64,000 nt of DNA. It comes from Crossaster papposus (Eukaryota > Echinodermata > Asteroidea > Velatida > Solasteridae). Below are positions 11,292 to 22,389 of the stretch, piece by piece (the first letter of the stretch is position 1; every line of letters starts with the position of its first letter). The stretch spans positions 372,001-436,000 of the forward strand of contig JBAIAA010000780.1 in the NCBI GenBank assembly GCA_037893245.1. The letters run 5' to 3'. The notes beneath the pieces were generated by a model. The model worked only from the letters and a program-made list of their open reading frames with translations, did no database searches and was not told where the DNA came from. A program made the position numbers and the translations under genes.

Positions 11292-14200
11292 AATCCATTC
11301 TTGATCTGCTCATTAAAGGGAAATTCCAGGCTCAATAATATTTTAGTCTATATAAATATAGGGCAACATACTGACTTCGCAGGGAATTTGTTTTGATTTG
11401 TTATCGAGAACGACTTACGCGCCTATTATATTTACGATTTCTTGCCATTCAGGAGTACAAGGGCGCGTCCATATTGTTCAAATTTTCCGCCTCATCCGAG
11501 ACATTATGACGTAGTGTCTGCACCTCAATGCACATCGCTTTATTGTTCGCACTGGCATCCTACCTTGAGGGGGCCAACTACATTATGCATACGTATGTTG
11601 TACGGCACCCGACTATTGCGAGTACATGTATTGCATTTCTTTGCAGAATATCGACTTGACGCGCCACAAACTATCGTTTATTTTTGTATTTTCTGAAAAG
11701 AATAGAAAATCTGTGAGCTAGTAATTATGGCATCAGGTCCTTCTCCGTATGATTTTGAGCGCACTTACACATGTACAGTACACATTATGTATACACTATG
11801 CCGTACAAAAAAGGGGTTCACTTACATTTCTTGCGCGTGGAGAGCCGCTGTCGATCGGGGTTCGCGTACTGATGGTGCAGACACTACGTCACAATATCTC
11901 ATATGTACCGATAAACCAGAACAAAATGGCGGCTCGCATGACGGTACCGAAACCGATAAAAATGAAATAAAAAATCTAGTCACAATGGCAATTGACACTC
12001 TTTAACATTATGCCATTATAAACTATGGGTGGAGTTTCTCTTTGAAGGGACATCAATTCTTGTACATCAGTACATTGCGTTATGGGGACAATCCTTAAGT
12101 TTTTGGTGCTAAGGGAAATCTCTCTAAACTCAAATTCAGAACATTCTAAAATTCTAACATTTTCAACATCCCCCTAATTAGTTTTTTTTCATTTTCTTTC
12201 ATTATGCCTTAACCCAATTCTACCTGGAAACCCAACACGCTATGGGGACACGAACATGTCGAGTCATTTTGAAGAAGTGTCTCGAGTCGAGTCTAGTCAT
12301 TATCTAGTCATTTGGTCAAGAACCAGAGTCGAGTCGAGTCGAGTCGAGTTGCAAATATTTAAAAACAGTACAATAAATAAGCACAAGAGAAAAAGTCACA
12401 GTGTTGGCTTTTTGTAATTTACACCTGGGCAGGATTATCGCCATCTTTATCACCATCCAACTAATGGGGGTTTACTGGCACTGTTCAAACCAAGGGTGCA
12501 TTCAACCGTGGTTTGAAAACTAAGTCTGAGAGATACTTATCATCAAGTCGAGTCCAGGGCCCGGCTAAGGGTTGCAACAAATGTCTTAAGTATTGTTATA
12601 AAGTTATTAACGAAAATGGGTTGCACCATCGATGTCAAAAAAATAATGTTCTAGCATCGCATTAGACAATTGTTCGTAATTCGAAAACACGAAATTTGTG
12701 TTAAAAACGATTAGCCAATAAGTTATCAAGAAATCCTTGAAGTTTGTGTGTCTGTGCTTGTTTCCTTTTGCGATCGAGGATCGAAACACAAAAGAAAACA
12801 AAGGGAACAAAAGATCCTCGAAGGACGGTTTCTTTGTCCTCGATCGCCAGGATAAGCGCTAAGCAATGGGGTTAGGTTTCAGTAAAGGAATAAAGGGAAA
12901 CACAATAGGGGATCCTCGGTCGTAATGGCAATTCACCAACTATAGTGCTTTTAGGGGGTTCCACCCTGAAAAATAGATTTTCAAATTGAATTGGTAATTT
13001 TCTAGCCTTGTATTTTTATAAGCTTTGGAATGAGACATCCCAAAAAAAAACAATCCGCCAACGGCGAGTAATTAATTAATTAAATTCAAGTGTTTAATTA
13101 GGACCTTCCCCTCCTAATTCGTGGGGGGTCCAAGTATGCCCAATTGAACTGGGGCGTGCAACGATAAAAACCACTTTTAACAATGTGTAAAGGCCTTTCA
13201 ATGTTTGTCCTACTTTAAATGGTCTTTCCGATCAACATCGAACGCGTTTTGTAGCCCAATTGGGCGATTCCAGGACATATTAAGGTCAATAACCAATACC
13301 AGGAAATAAGGATTGTGAAATCGTGGTATAGTATTCCTCATATCATGCCTATGTGGCGGATTCTCTTTTTGTTTAAGGCTCACCCCTTGCGGATAAATAA
13401 TCCCTGTTACTCCCACAAATATATTTATTATCCTTCTATGTATATGAGCGGTTATACACACGGAAGGGGGACATTTGTCACGAACGGAGAACTGTTGGAG
13501 TGTTCTAGGCCTGTCCGTTTGTTGGAACTATAGGCCTACCAACAGCAATGGTTGAGGGTTACTCTGCCTAATTCACCACACACACCATTTATAATAAGAG
13601 GGACACGCAATAGAGTTATAAACAACAACTCGCAATTGGTTTAATATCACTCCCTCTGATTCAACATTACATGAGTACAACTAAATAGCGAGGTTTGCTA
13701 CAAAGAGACCTGAGGGTTACTTCACCTACTTTATGTAAATTAGTAAATCTCCTTTAGTTCCAGTTCCCGGAAATATGCCTCACAGTGGAGGGTTACTCTC
13801 CCTTTCAAACCTCTTAATGTAAACCTCAGTAGTCGGCTTTATACGCCTGTACAGTAAAACCTAAGGTTAGCTTATTCCCACTAACCTGAACCAACTTAAG
13901 GACCGATAAGGTCGGGAAGCTCTCGGTAAACCTCTATGGTCATAGGCAACAGATCACACAGACTTTAAACCTCGACGCAGAGTTATCCGATTACAGGCAA
14001 CCGTATCGCATGTCTGACTACTGATCTATCAGCCTAATCTAAACCAACTGTACGCGAGATACACTCATCCCAACGCTATACAATCCCCTGCTTTTTAATG
14101 TTTTACAGCACAGCACAAAGTCAGCAATTGCTAAATAAGTCCCTTACCCCTGGTAAGTTTCAGCTAACTCCGCAGCACTTCACCGCATCGGAAGAGACGA

Positions 14201-15040
14201 CCACGCGTCAGCTCTGCTAGGGCCAAGTCAACAACGTTACTCTGCTCACAACCTCCCGTCCCAGACTGAGGTTGTACGGCTGAGGTTGTACAGGTGTAAA
14301 CCTCTCAATTGAACCGCTATCGCGCGCTCCGAAAACTCACGTACGGTGTTCTCTCGTCGACGTCTGGATAGCAACTCCACTAAACGTGCCGTTCGCGCAC
14401 GCGCCTGAGGGCGCACTTTGTCCCTCCCCTAACCAAGGAAATTAGGTTTGCCACCCAGGCGGTATACTGACGGCTCGGTCCGTCACACCTATACGGCATT
14501 GCTTCTGTACGTTTCAAGCTTGTCACATCCACTCGTTTTACACTCTAGATCTGCTCTTTAAGCGAAACCTTACGCTCTCACCATAGACTGGGGTCTTCTG
14601 GTAACTACCCGTGTCTATTCCTTCTGATTGAGCTTTGTGTCGATCTACTTAATAATGGGAATGTGACTCGCGAATTCCGAGACTCGTAACTGAGTTAGAT
14701 GCTAGATCCCAAAACCAGAGCTTCCATCCACAAATGCGGAGTCCAGTCACCGCTCGAGTACATATACCGACTGACGACAGGTGAGTCGCGCAAATTCATT
14801 GAGTAAAAATACCACCTACATGTACTGTCGTGATTCGTGACTTGTAACTCGCCCATCTTATGTTACCAGTTTGTCGTCATGTAATTACTTTCCTGTGTTA
14901 GTAATTGATTGTTTTTCTCGCCATGCAGTATTTTTCGCCGTTTTGGAGTCTTGTGATGTCATCATGTCATAATAATGTCCACCTATAACGCGCCCCTGCC
15001 GATATATATACATACACAGTTCCATTTATTTATTCCATTT
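11292..15040. other. Spacer without a recognised gene; contains a (GAGTC)n microsatellite
   Basis: No frame here shows a family motif or coherent exon structure. A GAGTC microsatellite lies near 12285-12350. A stretch at about 12735-12850 resembles 21045-21120 (AAGTTTGTRTGTCYGTGCTTG), so it is probably a dispersed repeat. From about 13540 to 14870 the phrase GAGGGTTACT recurs several times in moderately GC-rich sequence. That could be an old mobile element, but I cannot assign it. Confidence 0.5.
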
Positions 15041-17035
15041 CTTTACCCAGGGTGTGCCCAAACAGTTTAAAAAATGGTTTCCATTGGGGCCCTGCATACA
15101 TCATTAAATAAAATAACAGTACATATAAATACAACAACATTTACACAAAATTACAAACAGAATATTTACAGACGTACAAAGATATTTACAGGAATACAAA
15201 ACATTGATACTAATTCTGATTTATGAGATGGGCAAAAATGGGGGTGGGGGAGAAGGGAACATTCCCATCCGGCTCCACATTATAGTGCCAACTAAACTAT
15301 AACTCCGTAGATTACATTTTTTTGAACAATCAAAATGTTGATTACATATTTTTGAACAGGATATATAGCGCAATGATTTTGCTGGATGCCTAGAATCATT
15401 ATTTACTTTCAAATAAGTAAGATGTTTTTTAATAAATCAGTTGTAATTTTTGTTGAGATCTGAAAATGGTGTATCCTACCTTTAAGGAGTCCAAAGTTCG
15501 CAATTGTTCGGGCAGATCATTCCAAATTTTAGCACCACTAACAACAAAACCTGTAGCGTAGCATTCTTTGTTGGCGAAATGAACTTTCAGTGCCGTGTGG
15601 GTTGATTGCCTTGTTTCGCGAATAACTGTAAAGCCCTTTTCACACTGCAGAGCCAATCCCCGGGAAATAAATCCCCGGGAAATTCCCGGGGATTTTTTAC
15701 CCCACCAACACCCTAGCAAACGTTCACACTAGACCCATTTGGTAACTCCCGGGGACACTATTTTCCGGGAATATGCACGGTCGTTTCACACTGGCCATCA
15801 AACCCCGGGAAATTATAATTACACGTACACGAGAAGGAAGCTAAACACAGTCTTGTTCAAGACACTTCTTTTGGTAAATATTAAAACCATTAATTTTGCT
15901 CATATTCTTTAAAATTAAATTATTTGTATAATTTTCAAACGTTATTATTTGTCTTTTGTACTTAACTGTAAATATATTTACGAAAAGTTTGAAAGGAACT
16001 GCATTACAATACTAAGTCACCGCGCGAATTATTTGACGTGCTATTTGTGACCCTGTGACCTTTCGAGATTATCCGTGGACGCAACAAGGTGGGGTAAGTT
16101 CAAACCCTGCGACGTTCACACTACATGTAGTTGCTTTTCCCCGGGAAAAACGTTAAACCCCGGGATTTCTCCTTTAACCCTACTCGCGAGCAGGGGTAAA
16201 TATAACCCGGGGAAAAGCAGTTTCCCGGGGATTTCTTTGGTAGTGTGAACAGACCGACCGAAATTCCCCGGCAATTCCCCGAGGAATTGCCGGGGAAATC
16301 GTCTAGTGTGAAAGGGGCTTATGTGGTGTAAAACTATTTGTCATGTACAATGGAGTCATAATGTTGAGACTTTTGAAGACAATAATAGCCTTTTTGGACT
16401 AAACTCTTTTTGAAAAAGGAGTCCAATAAAGACGAGCAAATCCTCTGAAGGGATGAGGAAGGTACATTTAAGGATTACCCGTGCGGTTCTTTTAAGACAT
16501 TTGTTAAAAATATTATCGTGAGATATGTACCTTCCTCCCCAAACCGTACAACAATACTCTAATGTTCGCATTTAACTAAATTTACATATAGTGTGTGTAG
16601 GCTGTGTTGAGGAACATAATCACGGATTCTGCTTAGTATACCTAATTTAGATACAACAGTTTTCCTTACGTGGGCCTCAACTTAATGCTTCGTCAATAAC
16701 AGTACCTAAACATTTAAAGGCTTCACGTTTTCAATACGACTACCAGCAATGTATACATTTAGGTCAACATTGGATATTTTCTGCGTTTTAACAATAAGCA
16801 TTCATTTGGTTTTGGTGGCATTTAATGCTAGCTTGTTTCTTACGCACCAGTTGTGAAAACTAGTAAGATCTGTATTCAAGCTACTTTCTATTATATTAAT
16901 GTTTGAGGTTGAGTCATCATCGTACATAAATAAGTTGCAGTTTGTAGACATCTTAGACAGGTTCAAAATATGAATTAAAGATTTAATGATATAAGGTGAA
17001 GCAATTGTAATCATGTTAACACTTCAACTGGCATT
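15040..17035 (-). mobile_element. Degenerate CR1/jockey-type LINE, 3' part, interrupted by a MITE
   Basis: Minus-strand fragments read in order as reverse-transcriptase pieces. They are a catalytic-box remnant, FMYDDDS for the usual YADD context (16802-17014), then LEYCCTVWGG (16356-16571), then the C-terminal signature GAKIWNDLPEQLRTLDSLK (15429-15640). Frameshifts and stops separate them, so the copy is dead. The 3' end near 15060-15120 shares GGGGCCCTGCATACATCATT with a second copy at 27890-29330. The 690-bp insertion at 15631-16320 is absent from that second copy. Confidence 0.8.
15631..16320. mobile_element. 690-bp non-autonomous DNA element rich in CCCGGG, inserted in a LINE
   Basis: The ends are inverted repeats: AAGCCCTTTTCACACT at the left, AGTGTGAAAGGGGCTT at the right. 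Multiple CCCCGGGAAAT/ATTCCCCGGGG palindromes lie near both ends. The homologous LINE copy at about 28381-28410 reads straight through (AACTGTAGGTGGTGTG) and so serves as an empty site. I see no transposase. The target duplication is short and ambiguous (TA-like). Confidence 0.8.
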
Positions 17036-17365
17036 GTTACTGTATCTATAAGAGGGTGAAACCTTATGACATCATCATGACAATGTTCGGCGTACATCTT
17101 GACATGAGCTTTGTGCAGAGTATAAAGTCGATCATATTTAAACAAGACTTCAAAGCGGTTGTCGAGAAAGAAAATGTACGTGTGCAGATCATTTTAAGAG
17201 AGTCGACATAAAGGCAAAACTAAAACTGTTTTAGAACAAAATCTTAACACACACAAAAAGGCTTCTTCATTTAAGATTGTGTAACGTCGACCGGGTCCTG
17301 GGTCCTCTCATTCTATATGGAACGCCAAACGCGCCTTCAGTAGTTTGCTTTCGTTTCTTTTCACA

Positions 17366-17960
17366 ATTTCATTATTCCATTCTTCAAATTTACCATTCTA
17401 TTCTTCAATTTTACCATTCCATTCTTCGATTTTACCATTCCATTCTTCGACTTTACCATTCTATTCTTTAATGTTACAATTCCAGTCTTAGGGGAGTCCG
17501 GTTGGCGTAGCGGTTCTTTCCTCGCCTTCCACCACTAATGACCCAGGTTCGAACCCCCGCCTGGTCCAATATGTGGGTTGGGTTTTCAGTCTCTGCCTGA
17601 CTCCGTGGGTTTTCCCCAGGATATTCTTCTGAGTTTGTTATTCCCACATCTAAAACTGTACCTTCTCATCGCTGTCTTCTCTCTACTGAGAGCTCCAAAT
17701 GATCAGCTTCTGCTGGATGGGTTATCCTCATTAAAGATGGTTGTAAGTAAAATAAATAAATTCTTCAATGTTACCGTTCTATTCTTCAATTTTACCTTTC
17801 CATTCTTCAATTTTACCGTTCCATTCTTTAATTTTGTAATTTCATTCATCAAGATCATAACTTCATTCATCAAGATCGTAACTTCATTGGTCCATTTCGT
17901 CATTTTATTCTTTAATTTCATTCTATAAGTTCGTCATTTCTTTCTTCAATGTCATTATTC
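17366..17960 (+). repeat. 21-bp minisatellite split by a SINE
   Basis: Units like TTCAATTTTACCATTCCATTC run from 17366 to 17490 and resume from about 17761 to 17960. The intervening piece is a tRNA-derived SINE. The open frame through 17578-17928 is a by-product of the array and the SINE. Confidence 0.8.
17491..17760 (+). mobile_element. tRNA-derived SINE
   Basis: Pol III promoter boxes are visible: A box TGGCGTAGCGG (17503-17513) and B box GGTTCGAACCC (17546-17556). They are followed by a body containing TTTTCAGTCTCTGCCTGA and ATTCTTCTGAGTTTGTTA and by an A-rich tail (AAGTAAAATAAATAAA). A second, inverted family member lies at 51430-51690 and shares both boxes and the body. It is not a functional tRNA gene because the anticodon arm and acceptor pairing are not maintained. 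Confidence 0.85.
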
Positions 17961-18269
17961 AATCAGCGGTTTCAGCTTTCCTTTCTGTGTACTAAGGCAT
18001 TATAATGTTTATCATTACGTTCAACGATTTACGTTTAACAATTTCGGCTATTCTGCATTTCATTTGTCTCTTCTGCCTTTTATTCGTTGATTCCGCATTC
18101 TGCGCTTCTAGTTACAATAGTATACAAATAATAAAGTTTTATGAGTACGATGCTTTTATCATCAATTCAACAATTTTATCATAGATGTGCAACAATCTGC
18201 CTGACTCAACTCCCTTTTCCATGTCTATACTTGTTCCTGCCTAACCACATAATTATAATGTGACAGTCA

Positions 18270-18990
18270 ACAGGAAAAGAGTGTATGTACGAGTTAGAAC
18301 GTTAATTTACTGCGATCTCCAGAAAGTTTGTGTGGGTGGAACACTGAGCGAGTTTGGGTGTGCATCGCTGCGTCCTGTCACCGTGACTTGTTGCCGAAAC
18401 AGTCGAATACGACGTGGTGTGATTGGGGAGTAAGGACGGCGGCGTCACCTTGGCTGAGGTTGACCAGGGTTCTGTCCTGGGTGAGCTGAACCGCTCAAAA
18501 ATTGAGGTTCAGTGGTTTAAGTGGGAAAAAGCTCGTTTTTCTTCGGAGTTAGAGGCTGCCAAGAAGGGGGACCAGCCAAAACTTGTGAGTGAGGGTACCC
18601 ATGAGAGAAGGGATACACCTTCGGTTGCGGTGATTCCGATATTTGTTGGAAGTTGCCGGTGGATACCTTAGGGTATGCCTCATTGAAGGCACGGGAGCAC
18701 GTTACCTGGTTTGGTTTATAAGGGAGCAAGGCACACTGAGAGTACACCCACGGTATATTCCCACGCGTAGTCCTTGAGCCAATCCCTTCAAGAACAGTGA
18801 GGATGACTGTGCTAACGAGGATCAGCGAGGTTTCCACCGTGAGTTGTTGAGTTGTGTAACTTAAGAGGGAGTTGAGGTTAGTAGGAGTGCGGTAAGCCTC
18901 ACGGTGGTTGGCCTCGCTGGCCTACAGTTACCCCCGACTGATACAATGGTGACGTTTTCTGGAACGACTATTACCGCTACTTTGAGGCGT
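18270..18990 (+). mobile_element. Ty3/gypsy-type leader and gag N-terminal fragment
   Basis: From about 18280 to 18430 the sequence matches 29568-29710 (TTAATTTACTGCGATCTCC, CACTGAGCGAGTTT, GACTTGTTGCCGAAACAGTC), so it is a dispersed element end or leader. A short frame follows with VTLAEVDQGSVLGELNRS and FSSELEAAKKG, a coiled-coil-like gag N-terminus, broken by about 18670. It is probably one piece of the element family represented at 22390-24770. The copy is decayed. Confidence 0.55.
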
Positions 18991-19379
18991 GTAAGCAGGT
19001 GACATATAAATTTATCTTGTTCACTAAAGCTCAGTCTTCCACAGAACGATCAACTCGCACGCTAAAACTGTGTGGGAGGCTTGAAAAACACGCATTTTAT
19101 GCATATTTTTGCTCGTACCTCAGAAATGCGTCTATCAATTTCACGGGCAAAACTATCATATAAAAGCCTACTTTATCCTCTCTCTTCAAGTGTTTTTTTT
19201 TAATAATTTTAAGTCAAATAAGAGTACCGTCATTTATTTCTTCGTTTTCCGAGGTTTTGCCAGTTTTACTGTGCTGCGCGAGTCACCGGGACTGTTTTCC
19301 AAAATTCACCGTCTATTTGTATAAGAACAAATGTACGGTGGCTCGTATTCGCCAATTCGTTGCGCAAGTATGTTTTTCT

Positions 19380-19655
19380 TACGGCATTATATCGCTCTAT
19401 TATTGCGTTATATCGCCGTACTATTGCGTTATATCGCCGTACTATTGCGTTATATCGCCGTACTATTGCGTTATATCGCCGTACTATTGCGTTATATCGC
19501 CGTACTATTGCGTTATATCGCCGTACTACTGCGTTATATCGCTGTACTATTGCGTTATATCGCCGTATTTGTATTGCGTTATATCGCCGTATTTTTATTG
19601 TTTTATATCGCCGTATTTGTATTGTTTTATATCGCCGTATTTGTATTGCGTTAGG
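19380..19655 (+). repeat. 21-bp satellite array (GCGTTATATCGCCGTACTATT)n
   Basis: About a dozen tandem 21-bp units, all frames open because the unit is seven codons. The encoded repeats (for example LLRYIAV) are artefacts. The same unit appears in reverse orientation at 21505-21715. Confidence 0.85.
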
Positions 19656-19929
19656 GCCTATATCACTGTACTTATTTCGCTAAATCTTGTTTTATTTAAT
19701 TGATTTGGTAGTTGGGATAATGTGGACAATCATTTAGCAATAATTAAGGGAAATCATTTAGCAAATAATTCCAGTGTGAAAATGAAAATGACGCAGCTTC
19801 GCCTAAATCACGTGACCTTGACTTACAATATTATTTTTAAAACACTAAACATCGATTCAGCCGCGGAAAACCATAATGTTGACACACAAATCATAAACAT
19901 CGGCTCATTAGGTACTGACATAATATGAC

Positions 19930-20990
19930 ACTTATTATGCGCAAGGCAGCCATCTTGAAAATATGCAAATTAGGATATAGTGGGACATATTGGGACAAAG
20001 AGTTGTGACCTGTTCCATGTTTGATAATTTATATATTTTTCAAGCACTCAAAATTTCTCAAAATTATATCTTTCTCATGCAGACTGGAAGGAGTTTCTGT
20101 GGCTTATACCATCCATTGATTCTCTCGTGTCTTGATCGATACCCGATTTTATTATAGGTTGCATAATGATATTGAATGACCCAGTCACTGATTTTAATTG
20201 CCTTTTTTATTTTATTTAATACAAAAAATAGTTTTGTACAACTCGTTTACTTTAGGGTAATATAATGTTTCAATTATGTATTTTATTGTAGGTCTACTGC
20301 CATTTTAATTTAGCGACAGTGGGCTTGAATACACCAAAAATATTAATAATAATAATTTATTTCGCTGGCAACATCAACATTCCTCATTTAGAGGGATGCT
20401 AAAAATCATCTTGGATCATTTTTGTTAGCTTAATTTTATTTATTTATGAATTATTTTTTTAGTTATTATTTTGTTTGGTGGTATAATAATATACATGTAT
20501 GTGTATACATTTGTTTTTGAACTTAGTTAGAGCGGGCAAATGACAAATAATTGACTTTGGCTGAGAAAAAAAACTTTGGCTGAGGAAGAGCCCTCTTAAG
20601 AACTCGTAGTTCCACTCTTTCGGACGAAAACACATCCCCGGCGTTAGAAGTGTTCATCTTACAACTAAGTTATCAGGCAAGGGGTGGTTGCACACTTGCT
20701 GTGTCCCTTTAGAATACGACAAAGGCCCGCTTCAAACATCAAACTTTTAGCCGTCTAATTTTATTAATCGCTCAAAATTTGAATTAGATACTGGATACAT
20801 TAAGATACAGCCATCTTTTTACCAAAAGTTCAACACGTCTTGCACCTATCGCTCTTAGCGGCAGAAGATTAGCACGGATTTAAACAGCGAATTCAATTAG
20901 CACGTGCCAAGTTAAAATAACAGTGGTATTGTTTTAAAATGCGCATGCGCCTAATAGCCGTTTACGTTTCGTGGTTAAAACAAAATGGCG
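19930..20990. other. AT-rich spacer, nothing recognised
   Basis: Low-complexity AT-rich DNA with an (AAT)n tract near 20343-20357 that could be the 3' tail of an old LINE. No ORF with family motifs. Confidence 0.45.
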
Positions 20991-21113
20991 GCGCCTAAAT
21001 TAAAACTCGAAACGCATTTTTTCAATCTCCGAGTTTTCCGAATTTGCGTTAAAGTTTGTATGTCCGTGCTTGTGTCCGATTTTCTTTTTTGAACGAATTT
21101 TGAAGGAATTTAA

Positions 21114-21300
21114 GGGACAATGGAGACAATTTTGCATAATTATATTGTTTGCATAATTATCATACAAATGCAAGGCTAACCCCTTATCGTTTAATTTAAG
21201 GGACAATGAGGACATGTTTGCATAATTATATTTTTTGCATAATTATCATATTTTGATCTAATTTGCATACAAATGCAAGGCTTACCCCTTATCAATGAAT
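21114..21300 (+). repeat. Tandem duplication of an ~85-bp AT-rich unit
   Basis: AAGGGACAATGGAGAC, GCATAATTATATT and ACAAATGCAAGGCTAACC appear twice in succession (about 21114-21195 and 21196-21300). Short frames across it differ between the copies, so it is non-coding. Confidence 0.7.
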
Positions 21301-21504
21301 ATAATAATGTACTCTTACGAATAGCTTTGCTTGTTTGCAATGACAGGCCTTTCCACAGTTTTAAAAAGTGATTGTTGTCATTGATCAAATTGCGCGCGTA
21401 GTTTAGAGCGAAAGTTCATTAATATTATTTAAAAAAATAAACATTTTTAAACTGTATAAAGCCTGCCAATACAAACCAGCACATTTATTTGTTAGAGTCC
21501 ATTA

Positions 21505-21715
21505 TATTGGGCGATATAACGCAATAAAAATACGGCGATATAACGCAATAAATACGGAGATTTAACGCAATAAAAATACGGCGATATAACGCAATAAATA
21601 CGGAGATTTAACGCAATAAAAATACAGCGATATAACGCAATAGTTCGGCGATAAAACGCAATAGTACGGCGATATAACGCAATAGTACGGCGATATAACG
21701 CAATAATACAGCGAT
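21505..21715 (-). repeat. Inverted counterpart of the 21-bp satellite
   Basis: Units read GCGATATAACGCAATA with interspersed longer variants (AATACGGAGATTTAACGC). They are the complement of the array at 19380-19655 and lie about 1.85 kb from it. Transcription through both would give a long double-stranded stem. Confidence 0.8.
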
Positions 21716-22389
21716 GACTAGCGAGAGTTCGCGACTCATTCAACAAAATCAATGACCGAGCTGAGGAGTTGCCATTGAAATACACACGTTTTGAGCTGTA
21801 CAGTTGATAATCGACCTCCTGCAATTTTCGCCAAGATTTATATACTTGCATGTAAACTATTCCCGTGATAATTGAAGACAGTTAGGAGGAATAAATAACT
21901 AACAACATCTGAAACTTGAGGGGGACCTTGAGGTACACAACTTTTCAAAATTGAAGCTAGAAAAACGCGTTAAAAATGTTGCGACGATGTTTATGATTGT
22001 GTGCGTGGAAATAATCGTACCATTGTTCACGAAGGGATAAACGAACACGTGTAAGATGTCACTTACTAGCTGCCGACACATTTCTATCCATAATCCATCC
22101 ATGTGTTTAGCCCATTATATCAAATGGAAGTTTTTTCTTTCAATTCCAACAAAGTTGTTTACATTTGAATCATTTGTATTTGATACTCTTTTTACCTATG
22201 TTTATATTAAGGCTCTATTTGCATATGATATACCTATTTCAACAATAGAGTGTTCCAGGTGGATACACGGCCTTGACACACGCGGTGTGTGTGTGGGGCC
22301 CAGGAGTCACGTATACGCTGTCTCAATGCATGCAATTGACACAAGGCGGCGATTTAAACCGCTCCACTGACTAAACATTTTTCACTGAA

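Noticed and set aside
17491-17565. Possible tRNA gene
   Set aside because: A and B boxes are present but the acceptor stem and anticodon arm do not pair, and the sequence continues into a SINE body also present at 51430-51690.
19257-19703. 148-codon frame rich in Tyr/Ile/Cys repeats
   Set aside because: Direct translation of the 21-bp satellite; the other two frames are equally open.
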